Positions 33,301-45,039 of a stretch of DNA of 64,000 nucleotides are shown here, piece by piece. The notes beneath the pieces were generated by a model, which worked only from the letters and a program-made list of their open reading frames with translations, had not been told where the DNA came from and made no database searches. The position numbers were made by a program, and so were the translations under genes. This DNA comes from Craterostigma plantagineum (lineage: Eukaryota; Streptophyta; Magnoliopsida; Lamiales; Linderniaceae), in the NCBI GenBank assembly GCA_027422505.1, contig JAPQWV010000355.1, forward strand, positions 1-64,000. The letters run 5' to 3'. Position 1 is the first letter of the stretch. Each line of letters begins with the position of its first letter.

Positions 33301-36300
33301 ATTAAATCAGCCTGAGCAGTTTATATTTTATGTTGAGTAGTTGCTTCTAATTCTTGAGTTGGCTTTGCTGCAGTATTTGAAAGAGCAAAGGCTTCCCCCA
33401 CAGACATTCATACCTCTTCAAACGGTGCGTGTGAAGCCAGTTATGGAGAGGCTTCGCACGTTGGGTGGAACAGCGAAGCTGGTGTTTGATGTCATACAGT
33501 ATCCTGGAGCGGTGTCTTGTCTTTTTTTATTTATTTCAGATTGGTCTTATTTTGCTACTTGATTATTAAAAGCTCAATCCTTCATTTATAATAAGCTACT
33601 ATAATCAAGTATATCTCCTATTAATTGTGTGCCTTAGGTGTTACTGATCTGTAAGGCTGGCTTCCTAGTTCCTACAACGCTACTGATACCTCAGTATTAG
33701 ATTTTCAATCGTAGTTCTGTTTATTCTGAGAGGTCTGGCTGCGCAAGATTTCTTTTAGGTTATTTTCTTAACATCCCCAGATTCGACCCGGCACTCGAAA
33801 AAGCTATTTTGTTTGCTGTTGGAAATACCTTAGTGTGTGATGTTCTTGATGAAGCTAAGCGTCTCGGCTGGAGTGGGGATAGATTTAAAGGTAGTTTAGG
33901 CAGTATATCTCAAGAGGCTGAACAGACTGATATGACATATAATTTATCGTATTTATATTCTTGTGATAGTTGTGACTACTGATGGTATATTGCTGACCAA
34001 ATCTGGTACAATGACCGGTGGCACAACTGGAGGAATGGAGGCACGTTCTCACAAGTGGGATGACAAGAAAATTGAAGGTTTTATTCAAGATGCATGTTGT
34101 TTCATTTATTTTTAATTTGATTGTTTAAATACTAGTTAATCTTAATAATTGGCTAAAAAACTTAAATATCTTCTACTAAAAATGGAACAGAAGATATTAT
34201 CTTTACATAATTTGTTGTTTCGAAATTACGCCTTACGGTAACATTGCCGTGCTAACATATAACTATAAAGTTTTGGGTTGGAAAACGATTAGAAGCTGAT
34301 CCACGGTGAAAAGTTACCATTTGCAGGGCTTAAGAAGAATAAGGAAGATCTGGAGTCCAAATTGGAAGGGCTTGGATCAATAAGAGAAATGAAACTTAAG
34401 GCGTCCGAGGCATCTGGCAAAATAAGTGGCTTCGAAAAGAAAATTCAGTATACTGAAATTGAGAAGGTCTCCACTAGACCTTTTTACGAGTTTTATCACA
34501 CAGTCTTGTTTATTAACAAAATCAATGGCGTCTTTATATTTATCGGTTAACATACTTATTTTCAGTAGCTTGAGAATGCCGTAGGCAAATTGAAAACATA
34601 TTCAGTATTCTATGGTTTGGTGTTTATCAACCTTTGATTGTAAACGCCACGGAAATTTCACCAAGGGAAAATGAATGGTGGATCACCTTTAGCATAAAGA
34701 TTGGTAACTCAGTGTTTTTAAACATCCGCCATGGCGGTATGGCATAACGGTTTTTTGGCTTTTTGCCATGCCCCGCTATCCTAATCCGCCATGTCTACCT
34801 TTAAATCACCATGTCCCGCCATTCTCCATTGATAACACTGGTATTACTATATGGATAGTTGGGGTAGGAACACAATGAAAAACATGGTGTCCATGTTACC
34901 ATCCGTTAGATATTAGATTATAATCTATTTATGAGGAATTACTTCCTACCATACCTGTTCCCTTTTGATAAACCAATTGTTAAAATTTGAACTACAAAAA
35001 CACTTTGCCTTTACAAAGATGTTCTTGCGTGACCCTTCATCTTCCCGTAAGATGGCTATCTCAGTTGCTTTTGTAAACCCCTTCAAATGAGGAGTTAAGT
35101 TTTGCAGATTTGCATTGGTTTTCTCAGCTAAAATACTAGTGTGTAATCTAATATTCATTTGACTTGCTATACGTTTATAATCTGTGTGTGAAGTTTCTAT
35201 CATACTGTTTAACCACTGTTTGCGCCAACCTTGAAGAGATTGCCATCTTTCTGCTTTCCTGCTTACTTCTAAATTTATTCTTTCCCAGAAAAGTATTGAG
35301 GATAAACTCAACGCATTGAAGGTGGAGAAAGACAATATTAAAAGAGAAATTGACCGTGTTAAGCCTGAATTTGAAAAGGTGAGCTTTGGACCCTGATGGT
35401 TTGTTACTGCATTTCATGTGTGGTTAACGCTCCTTTTTTTTTTCAGCTTGAGAGTGTTATTACGGCCAGGAAGTTGAAGATCACCTCTCTGGAGAACAGG
35501 ATCAATGATATTGTGGATCGAATCTACAAGAAATTCAGTGAGTCTGTAGGCGTGAAAAACATTCGTGAGTATGAGGAGAACCATCTCAAGGCTATGGAGC
35601 AAGAAACTGCCGAAAGGTTCAACCTACACAACCTTCAGTCGAAGCTCAAGTCCCAGTATGTGTTCTTGGACTTATTTGTATTTGTTCCATCTTCATGACA
35701 GTTGTTATGCGTTTCATCATACCTTACCGTTTCGGCCGTTTTATATGGTTAGGTTGGAATATGAAAAGAAAAGAGACTTCGGATCACGTATTTCCAAGCT
35801 GGTGTCAATTATGAGTAATTTGGAAAGTGCTTTGGAGGAGTTGGAAGGAAAGCAGGCTGAGTTGAAGTCGGCTATGGAGACAGCAAATGATGATATCGAC
35901 AACTTCAAGGAACAAGTACAAGGTATGCATCAGGATTCCCTTCATTTTTGTTCTTGTATTCTATTTTCGTTTGGTGAATTCCAAGTTGAAGGGTTAAACA
36001 TAGTGTAGCCAAATCATGGATTATGTCCTCAATGTTGAAGGCATGTGAAATTGTATGAGACAGTAGGCAGTCTTTAACTGGTTTATGTTTGAACAGGTGT
36101 TTACACTATTCTTGAATGTCTGTGAAGCATACTAATCAATATCAGGAACTCTTATGTTTTGTTTACTGGTCATTGTTCTCCCAGTAAAGATCCCACAATA
36201 TTTAAGGCACATGTGTTAGGGTCCAAAAATGATTTACTTAAGTTACCCAAAAGATTGATGGCTTGACTTGATGAAATTCGTTTTTCCTCTAATCAGAATT

Positions 36301-37759
36301 GAAGTTGAAGGTTGAGGAGTGTGAAAGGGAAATCCAAACATGGAAGAAGAAGATATCTGTTGCTACCTCAAACATCACCAAGCACAATCGTCAAATCAAG
36401 TCCAAGGTTCGGTTACTATTAAGAGTCTGACCAGAATTTGGCATTTAACTCGATAGACTATTGCATTGGGTATTAAACTTACAGGATGCTCTTATCGAAC
36501 AACTAAATTCACGGAAGGAGGAGATACTCGAGCAGTGTGAGGTTGAATGCATTGAAATTCCAAAAGTTGCTGACCCTATGGATACTGGGAATTTGTCCCC
36601 TGGTGAAGTAATTGATTTCAGTGACCTCAGTAGATCTCTTCTGCAAAAGTCAAAATCAACCGAAAGGGACAAGACTGAAGCAGAGTTCACACAGAAAATT
36701 TCTTCTTTGATAGCTGAAATTGGAAGAACTGCTCCAAATCTCAAGGCACTGGACCAATATGAGGTTGTGCTGGAGAAGGAGAGAGAGGCATCCAAGGAAT
36801 GGGACAAAGCTAGAGACGAGCAGAATATAATAACCAACACTTACAACAAAGTGAAGCAGCTGAGGTATGTCTGCATGCAAATACTCTTTAACTGGACGTT
36901 TTGGAACCATGCATCATTACGAATAAATCTCATGACACTTATGATCTACCGATGATACAATTACATATGATGGCTGATTTTTTTTAAGTTAAATTCAGAA
37001 AGGATCTATTTTTGGAAGCCTTTAATCACATCTCAAGCAACATTGACAAAATTTACAATGAGCTCACAAAGAGCAACACACACTCAGTGGGTGGGGCAAC
37101 TAGCACACATGCTGTGGGTGGAACAGCATATCTGAACCTGGAGAATCCCGATGATCCGTACTTGTATGGCATCAAGTACAGTGCCATGCCACCAACAAAA
37201 AGATATCGAGATATGTCACAGCTTTCTGGTGGTGAGAAAACTGTTGCTGCTCTTGCTTTGCTATTTGCCATTCATAGGTATGTTAATATTTGATAGTTTT
37301 TCTCCTTTTTTTTATAAATAATTACTCATCACAAAACAGATGCAAACCTTATATATTTTGAGGGCTCTTTTTGTTTTGTTTTGGTTCAGTTACCGGCCTT
37401 CGCCGTTTTTTATATTGGACGAAGTAGATGCTGCTTTAGATAATCTGAACGTAGCCAAAGTTGCCAGCTTCATACGATCGAAATCTTGCGAAGGTGCAAG
37501 ATTCAACGGTTGTGGTGAATTCGGAACTGGGTTTCAGAGCATTGTTATTTCCCTCAAGGATAACTTTTATGATAAGGCCGAGGCCTTGGTTGGTGTTTAC
37601 AGGGATTCTGAAAGAGGGTAATGATGAATCTCTTGCATTGTGTTTTACAGTACAAACATTCTTTGCTTAATGTGATGCAAATTCTGAAACTCTTCATGTG
37701 TAATCATCTCCAGGTGCTCGAGGACGCTGACCTTCGATTTAACTAAATATCGTGAGTGA
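30367..37759 (+). CDS. SMC1: structural maintenance of chromosomes protein 1 (cohesin subunit), 18 exons
   Basis: SMC1 is the cohesin ATPase that pairs with SMC3 to hold sister chromatids and shape chromosomes in the nucleus. GT-AG exons: 30367-30804, 31264-31500, 31617-31847, 32157-32395, 32472-32738, 32818-33088, 33374-33498, 33781-33890, 33970-34077, 34327-34466, 35289-35378, 35447-35655, 35753-35922, 36297-36406, 36485-36864, 36999-37277, 37390-37617, 37714-37759. They join in frame to 3678 bp, 1225 residues, close to known plant SMC1 (about 1218). Walker A GPNGSGKS is at residues 38-45; coiled coil about 150-505; hinge about 510-680 with the glycines of [12 protein letters not shown]; second coiled coil about 680-1040; LSGGEK near 1115; Walker [14 protein letters not shown] near 1140. 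Exon 16 carries a 27-bp tandem duplication. Exon limits rest on splice consensus, frame and family conservation; no transcript evidence. Confidence 0.96.
34467..35288 (+). other. SMC1 intron 10, longest intron (822 bp)
   Basis: It contains a short palindrome-rich patch at 34725-34830 (CCGCCATGGCGG and further CCGCCATG copies) of repeat-like character. No coding sequence is supported on either strand. Confidence 0.6.
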
Positions 37760-38736
37760 TGAGGTCATCCCATAAATTGTTGGTAGTAATTAAAGTATGT
37801 TAAGATTGCACACTATTTCGACTTTCATGCGTATGTAACTTTGAAGTCATCTTGTCTTAGGGTTAAGTATGTTAGATGCGACGTGTGAAATATGCTATTT
37901 CATGAGAAGTCATTTTCTCTTGGAAATTTGATCAGTTGATCATGCAAGTCATTTCTATTTTTGACGTAGATAAATTAAAGGGCAAATATAGTGAAAAGTT
38001 GATATATATCTTATAAGAATAGAAATGTAGGTGTCGTAATAACCTGACATGTGTCTCTCATTTTAAAATTAAAATGTTATGTTACTATTTTAGTGTATAC
38101 CACAATAGTCACTGTCATTTCTGAATTCACAGAGGAAAATGACCAATCCAAACTTAGTAAAAGCTTCGATAAGAGAATTTTTTTGTAGTTCGTGTTTGAG
38201 AACATGGTAGTTGCTCTTAAGTGCGACTCCGCCTTCCTCCTAGTTTGTTACTTTTCCTAAAACGTTTACACTGAATTATTCGAGAATTCAATCGTTACCA
38301 GCTTATGAATGGAAAGAAATGAAGTTTTCTGCGAAGCAGTTAGGACTGGTTTTTTCAAGTATCATAAACGTGGATACTTCCATCATTACCTCAGACCAGA
38401 AGTTTTTCATAATGTATCAGAATTTAGATCTTAAGGTACTTATCTGGTTTTTAAGCATACGCAAGATAATATATAATCCACCTTCGTGGTTGCTTGCCTG
38501 ATTTGGTGTTGATAATATTGCATCTAATCAGTCGCAAACAGTAATAATTAATAAAATGAGTCGAAGAAATAACAAGCCATATATACCTTTCACTCCCTTC
38601 TATGGATGTTTCGGTAGAATTTCATTGGCGAATAAAACGACTCAAACGGACAATTAAGATGACCATACAATCAGTTTCATTTTTCAATATCAAATGTTCC
38701 CGCCGTTAAACTAAAATTTTGATTATCCACTAACAC
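37760..38736 (+). other. SMC1 3' UTR and intergenic DNA, no gene
   Basis: AT-rich sequence follows the SMC1 stop. The transcript end was not located. No convincing open frame, RNA gene or transposon terminus was seen before the MITE at 38740. Confidence 0.5.
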
Positions 38737-38739
38737 TTA

Positions 38740-39005
38740 GTGCTCGTTTGGTTAGTATGTTTATATTTAGGAGGGTTTAAATTAGTTTAGGTTTATATAA
38801 AACTAATTAATGGGTATAAAATAAATTGTGTTTGGTTCGTGGATTTAGATAACACATCAGAGGGGGTGTGTTTATTTAAACCCGTAAGTATGGGTTTAGA
38901 GCTGAATTATATAAACCTATGGTTTAAATGTAACTACGAACCAAACACTTGAGTATATCTTAAACCAAAGTTTAAAATACCTAAACCCATCAACCAACCA
39001 AGGGC
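38740..39005. mobile_element. Tourist-like MITE, 266 bp, TTA target duplication
   Basis: The ends are imperfect inverted repeats (GTGCTCGTTTGGTTAG and CCAACCAAGGGC), flanked by TTA at 38737-38739 and 39006-39008. The size, G...C ends, TTTGGTT motif and TTA duplication fit PIF/Harbinger-derived Tourist elements. Confidence 0.7.
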
Positions 39006-39008
39006 TTA

Positions 39009-40045
39009 GTGTTTGGTTGGGGGGTTTTAGGGGGATTAGGACTAGGAGGGTTGAGATTATATAAGTGGTGTTTGGTTGAGGTTATTATTTAAAGGGGAAA
39101 ATTAAATAATACCTCTTTAATACCCACAATGGGGTATTATCTAATTTAGCTTCCCCACGTTGCATTATCTAATACTTTCTTGTTGTGATAATTCCATCCC
39201 TTTGTTCAATATTAATTTCCCAATTTACCCATTACATCTTGCCGCCTCCCACTTCAAGGGAAGTCATATTCCTCTTCAATAGCCATACCATCGACGACGA
39301 GTGCGAGAGAGCTTTGTTTTGAAGATCAAGGAGAAGGACAAGAAGGTCTCAACGGTTCGAATCCGATCTCTGAGCCGGAGGTCCCCGGCTCTCTCTCTCT
39401 CGGCTGCGTGCAAGATGATGCAATGGCGTGCAGTGGTGTCGGGGTCGGCGGTGGGCGGTGTGGGGCTCTCAGGGCTGCGTGCGAGGCCATGCGAGGCCGT
39501 GCAGTGGTTCAAGGCCGTGCAGTGGTGACGAATTCCGGCGAGATTTGGTTTTGCTCGGCTTAATACGAGTTGCTCGACTTTTGGGGGGCTGTGACCGATT
39601 CCGGCGATGGATGGTGTGGGCGGTGCTACTGCAGCGAGGTGCGGGATGGCGGTGGTGCGAGTGCGACGCGAGGAGTACTACTAGGCGAGCGAGATGCTTC
39701 AGAGATACATGATTTGGAATAATATCTCATGTGTGTGATTTGATTTTTTTTTTTCTCAACGATGTGTGTGTTTTGATAAAAACATTATTTTATGAGCTTA
39801 CACAGATGCATCAATGATATATGTAGGTCGATGTTATTTTGTTACAAGGGGTGTTATTTCTATGATTAACTTTGTTCGACTTCAGCAGATAAAATTGTAA
39901 TTAAATATGATTAAACCTAATACCGTCTAAATCCATCTACCAAACATCTTATACATCATTACTTAATTCCATCAACCAAACACCTCGAAAAGCTCATACC
40001 CTCCGTTATTTAAACTCAACCTAAACTAATACCTTCCAATCCCAG
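39009..40045. mobile_element. possible second Harbinger-like element, boundaries uncertain
   Basis: The left end starts GTGTTTGGTTGGGG directly after the TTA shared with the first MITE. The right part (39940-40045) holds inverted-sense matches such as CAACCAAACACCTC and a TTTAAACTCAACCTAAACTA block related to the left end and to the first MITE. The GC-rich middle (39280-39720) has open frames but no recognisable domain. No TTA-flanked right terminus was fixed. Confidence 0.4.
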
Positions 40046-40060
40046 CATTTATGTAAAACA

Positions 40061-40705
40061 GAAGGCTAAAATGCATATAGTCCCCTCGTGGTTTCGTCGA
40101 AATGCATATAAACCTCTGTGGTTTTTTTCTTGCACGGTACTCCCTCGTGGTTTAACTAATATTGCACCGTACCCCACGGGCAACAATTTTTGCTCGAAAT
40201 TGGATTACACGCACTGCAGGTGGGTTAAGCTTGGACCATATTATTTACTGTTAAATGACCAGAATAACCCCAACTATTCACATTCGTTTCAAATGATAAC
40301 CCCCGTGCAGCAGTTTTTGCCCGAAATTTGATTACACACGCTCTTACACGCGCTCAAATGACCATATTTTTTACTGTTAAATGACCAGAATAACCCAACT
40401 ATTCACCTTCTTCACAAATGATAACCTCTCGGGCAACAGTTTTTATTCTACAGAGGGACGAGGGTTATCATTTAAAAAGAAGGTGAATAGTTGGGTTTAT
40501 TCTGGTCATTTAACAATAAATAATATGGTCCAAGCTAAACCCACATGCAGTAAGAGCGCGCGTAATCCAATTTCGGGCAAAAACTGTTGCCCGGGGGCTA
40601 CGGTGCAACATTAGTTAAACCACGAGGGAGTACCATGCAATAAAAAACCACGGGGGTTTATGTGTATTTCGACGAAACCACGAGGAGTTATATGCATTTT
40701 GCCCA
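40061..40705. mobile_element. large foldback (inverted repeat) element
   Basis: The left arm (40061 to about 40300) is an imperfect reverse complement of the right arm (about 40450-40705). Matching landmarks are CTAAAATGCATATA with TATATGCATTTTGCCC, CCTCGTGGTTTCGTCGAAAT with ATTTCGACGAAACCACGAGG, and CTGTTAAATGACCAGAATAA with its inverse near 40500. Within the left half the ACTGTTAAATGACCAGAATA block occurs twice (about 40238 and 40373). There is no coding sequence. The transposon superfamily is unclear. Confidence 0.78.
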
Positions 40706-41747
40706 AGCAAGAATGTAAATTCATTAAATTCACTACCATCATTTATATAAATAGGTCCCCTGGCAGAACAAGTTGACAGCATATCCCTTATTAGTAATAA
40801 AGCAAGAAAGGCTCGAGTCTTTAGTAGATTCGCCTGATAATTTTGTTACGGCGTGCAACGTTTCGAAATTCATGAAGTCGTTGTATCTTCGGGACGTATT
40901 GTGACAACTCGAGGCACTGAACTACGGGGCAATAACGTCTTACGGAAAGCGTGTTGGGAATCTCCGAGGGTCCCCAGAACCACATTCCTTGAATGGCAGA
41001 ATTTTAAAATTTTACGGGGTTCCCCACCTATGCAATATCGCTCGGCAAACACGAGAAATAATGACATAAAGAAATAAGGGATCAATCATGAACCTCGTCG
41101 AAACCTCATGACGATGGCTAGCTTCGAATCCTTCGAATCCCCCAGGCATAGTGCCCCTCTCCTATGCCAAAAGCACACGAACGGGACTCCTTCTTTGCAC
41201 AAGATCGTCACGCTGGCACATCATGAACGTCTCAGCTTGCAAGTGGGGTATGCCAATAACACATTGCTTGCTGCCCCGAGAGAGAGAGAGAGAGAGTGCG
41301 AGAGAGAAAGTGATGAGCGGAGAAAACTCTTAGCTTTTCCTCTCTTGAACTCAAATTTCAAAGTTTAGATTCTTCTCCTCTTTAGGATCTCGAAAATCCT
41401 TATTTATACTACTTAGAATCAACCTTGCAAAGTCGCTAGGTGCTAGTTGGGCGCCCAGCAGGGGCCTAGCGCCTAGGCGGGGAGTAGGCGATTTCTAGGC
41501 GGTATACTCATTTTTTATTTTTCATTTTATATCCGAATTACCAAAGTAAATATATATTTGATTGATTCATCTACAGAAGTAATATTCTTAATAATATTTG
41601 TTGGTTTAAAAAAATTTCAGAAAAAAAATAGAAAAAAATAACTCGGCCGCCTAGGCCGACTAGTCGGTTCCGACGCCGAGACTGGCCGTAGGTGGTACTC
41701 GCCTCCGTCAGGCCTGCCGAGCGCCTAGGCGGCGCCTACTCGGCCGT
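40706..41747. other. repetitive intergenic stretch without a gene
   Basis: It contains a (GA)n microsatellite at 41278-41296 and a patch rich in GCGCCTAGGC-type palindromes (41440-41500 and 41640-41745), which flanks an AT-rich core and looks like a small uncharacterised inverted-repeat element. Short open frames are present but match nothing recognised. Confidence 0.5.
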
Positions 41748-44463
41748 TGTAGGACCCCGGTCCCCGCAAATTAGGTCGGCCAATAAATTTCGTGTATGAT
41801 TTATGTGATTTTACGTTAATTTCATATATGATAGTTGCGCATGAGATGTTATAAAATTTTATGCTCGTGAGTGCTACGAGAATTATGTGCATTCAAGTGC
41901 TACTGACGCGAAATTGTGAGGAACCCTAATTTGGAAGGGTAAATTTTCGGAAATGCTAAAAGGAAATGACCGATGATAACCGGGCTAGGAATTAAATTGT
42001 CATCGGGCTAGAGGTTAAGAAAAGCCCAAATGGGGGACAATTTTCCCTAAAATTAGGAAAAGCGCATGCCTTATCCAATAATAACTAAGGAATATCTAAC
42101 CCATTTTAACACTTTAACCACACCTAAACTAACGAAAAGCAAGAAGGAAAGGAGAAGGAGCCGAGACAAAAGTTGAACCAAGAGCACTTCAAATAGCTAA
42201 GGATTTCGAGATTTGTAAGTGAAATACCCTCCCTAAGCCTTTTTAATTTCGTATCCTAGGTGTTGTTGGATGTATTAATGACATTAAATGCGATTTTAGT
42301 TTGAGAAAGAATGCGAAAACCCTAAGTGTAAGGTATAAGCCCATGCTAAGGTCTCGATTTAGGTAAATAAGTGTTGGGATTGTTTAATGTACGATTTAGG
42401 AACCGTAAGCTTGACTTTTATGTTAGGAACCACCTGATTTTGGGTAGCCAAGAGGGATAAGATGTAGAGTTTCGATTCGATTGGTAGGAAGAAGGCAGTT
42501 TCGATCGAACATGATTAACCAAGGCACTTTCGATCGAAAGTAAGAAATTATCCTTAGAGTTTCGGGCGATAATTAGAAGCCACAAATTCAGTTTCGATCG
42601 AACCAATTTTAAATAGTAACTCGAATGATTTACGAGTTTCGACCGAAACTCATTTCAATGTATGAGTATCGATCGAAACTCACACCAATTCCATGCCATC
42701 GATCAAAAGTGATTAATCACCTTGCATGGTTTCGATCGAAACCCATAACAACGCCATGCAAACGTCACCATGCGGCGAAAGACAAGCCAATTGGAAGAAG
42801 AATCGAGCGAAAGTCGAGTGATGTCATGGTGATGAAATAGCACGGCGAAACTCATATGGTTTCAGGCGAAATTAATCCATGATAATTACTAATTGAAATT
42901 AGGACTTGATAGAAATAAGTATCGACCGAAACTAAGATGTGAGGAACCTCAATTGGACAAATTGAATCGAGCAAAACTTCGCAAATCCAACGACTTTCGC
43001 CGAGCCTTTCATGAAAAGAATTTCAATTTTCTGATTTAGAAATTTATTAAGGATCGAAACTTAGAATAAATCAAGCAATTAGAAGTCTTGTCGAAACCCA
43101 ATCCAAAGTAGCACTCCTTCGCCGAGAAGTATAAGCTAGGGCCGAAATTAAATAATAACATAGGCTAAGGTAGAAATTGAATGACTTAGGAAATTCAATA
43201 TGACACTTCCAATAGCTCACAATCTAGAAAATTTGTACTTCGACGAATGAGCTAAGGAAAGCAAGGTACTAATCTTCTAACCTTTTTATTTAAAAGCTCA
43301 AACGACAGAAACGAACGAGGAAGTACGCTAACTACGCTTGGACAACAGGTAAGTAGAAATTCAACTACGACAAGTAACTTGCCTGCGTCCAATTATGTGA
43401 ATTACGTGCTCGTGAATTTTGTATGTAATGTGTACGTATGATACGATTAAATTATGTGCATGATGGCATGATTAGAATATGTACATGAGCATAGCATGAG
43501 CATTTGCACGCATGCGTAGTGTATAAGACGCGAGGTATGAGCGTGCGTAAGATCGCCTGTGTGCGATGTATACTCGCCGATATTGGCGTCTGTGTCAACT
43601 CGAATGAAGAGTCACGGCTTCCCCTGTGCAGCCAGTAAGGCGAATGAAGCTATAAGGCCTGTATAAGAGGCTGGGGAAATACCCCGTATGCGGGAGATGC
43701 AACCTGGAGGATGCGGCCCGGGGCACACGCTGAGTAAGGGAAGATTCCTTCGGGTGACCTTCTAGCGTGTAAAGCATTACCCGGAGGGAAGATTCCTTCG
43801 GGTGACCTCCGTGGTTAGTGGCTTCGGTGTTGGCTACCAGTGAGAAGCGCTCGCGTGGAGGCCACACTGAGTAAGGGAAGATTCCTTCAGGTGACCTTCT
43901 AGTGTGTGAACCTCCACACTTGAGATCTCCAAGGATGGCGCATAGTGGGACTGAAAGCCGAGGGCCCGTATGAAGTAAGAGTATGAGAAAAAAAAGTGTA
44001 TGAGCGTTAGAAAACGACGGCGTGGATTGTCGTTCGTTAGGACACGTGCATACATGCATAATTTCTGCTTACTGAGCCTCGGTGGCTCATTGTTTATGTT
44101 ACGTGTTGTAAGTACCGATGATCACGGTACGTGATCTGACTTTTATGCGAGGCCGATCTTTTGAAGCTATCCGGCTGCTTTTGAGGTGGGAGTGTGTGTA
44201 TGGATGACGACCTGTGAAGGCTGGGCGCATAGGAAGCTTTTGGCTACACACACACACACGCCCACACTTGTCTTCTGTATAGACATGACTACGACGAATT
44301 GTAGAACGATTTGCGAACATTCTTTTGACATGTGTATAAGACTTCCGCACGTAGTTTTAAAAGGAAAAATTTTATTCGCATTTTTACGCTTTTGCGCGAT
44401 AACAAAGCATTAGATACTTAGGATTTAGAACGGAATACGAGGGCAGGACGACGGGTCCTGACA
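41748..44463 (+). repeat. 5' LTR of the chromovirus
   Basis: It runs from TGTAGGACCCCGG to GGGTCCTGACA, ending 3 bp before the PBS. It contains an array of TTTCGATCGAAA-type palindromes (42420-42910) and a threefold repeat of GGGAAGATTCCTTCGGGTGA at about 43738-43900. Open frames through it are not protein-like. Confidence 0.68.
42420..42910. repeat. dispersed TTTCGATCGAAA palindrome array
   Basis: At least eight exact or near-exact copies of the palindrome TTTCGATCGAAA (for example near 42500, 42527, 42590, 42634, 42667, 42730) lie within 490 bp at irregular spacing. Confidence 0.8.
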
Positions 44464-44466
44464 ATG

Positions 44467-44483
44467 TGGTATCCGAGCTTCGG
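44467..44483 (+). other. primer-binding site of the chromovirus
   Basis: TGGTATCCGAGCTTCGG lies 3 bp after the LTR end and resembles the initiator-Met primer site TGGTATCAGAGC with one mismatch in the first 11 bases. Confidence 0.7.
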
Positions 44484-44619
44484 TCACAGGTCCTGCAGAC
44501 TGTCCCGACACACACACTCAAAAGCGCGGAAGCGGCCTTGCTTGTAAGTACCATGTTATGTGAATTTCTTGAATTGTTTGATTTATTGGCCTTAGGAATG
44601 GTCAGGATAGGTTTGAAAA

Positions 44620-45039
44620 ATGGTAAGACTTAGGGGAGAAGGAAGTAGGGAATCTGATCAGGGTAGGGATACTAATAACCCTCCTGATAGCCGGGATGCT
44701 ACCATCCTGCAACTAACGGAACTGGTCCGGCAACAGTCGGCCCAGATTCAGCAGCTGATCCAGCAGCAAAATGCTGGTGGGCAATCAGCCAACCTACCTC
44801 CCCCGCCCGAAAGAATTGAGATGATCGGGGAGAGGTTCAGAAAGCTTAATCCTCCACTGTTCGAGGATGCTGTAGACCCCACATCCGCCGAGGATTGGCT
44901 GAGGACGCTGGAGAACATGTTCCAGCACAGCCGCACCCCTGAGGCGGAGAAGGTCATGTGCGCTGCCTACCTGCTGAGGGGGAGCGCCGGACATTGGTGG
45001 GACACCGTCTCAGCCATCGAAAACCCACTAATGTTATAG
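44620..45039 (+). pseudogene. chromovirus gag, N-terminal part only
   Basis: The 140-codon frame starts MVRLRGEGSRESDQGRDTNN, carries a Gln-rich segment (LVRQQSAQIQQLIQQQ) and then the gag domain start ([50 protein letters not shown]). It then jumps, near 45020, into a point in the protease-RT linker in another frame. The rest of gag, the zinc knuckle and the protease are deleted. Confidence 0.85.

Noticed and set aside
34946..35335. 129-codon antisense open frame in SMC1 intron 10 and exon 11
   Set aside because: It overlaps a conserved SMC1 exon on the opposite strand and has no recognisable domain.
39345..39375. GGTTCGAATCC resembling a tRNA B box (also a TTTGAATCCCC at about 62312)
   Set aside because: No matching A box or foldable cloverleaf at the right distance upstream.
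39428..39712. 94-codon GC-rich open frame between MITE-like ends
   Set aside because: No start context, domain or homologue recognised; GC-rich sequence easily keeps frames open.
43595..44059. Overlapping minus-strand open frames
   Set aside because: They lie within a repeat-containing LTR and mirror the threefold GGGAAGATTCCTTCGGGTGA repeat.
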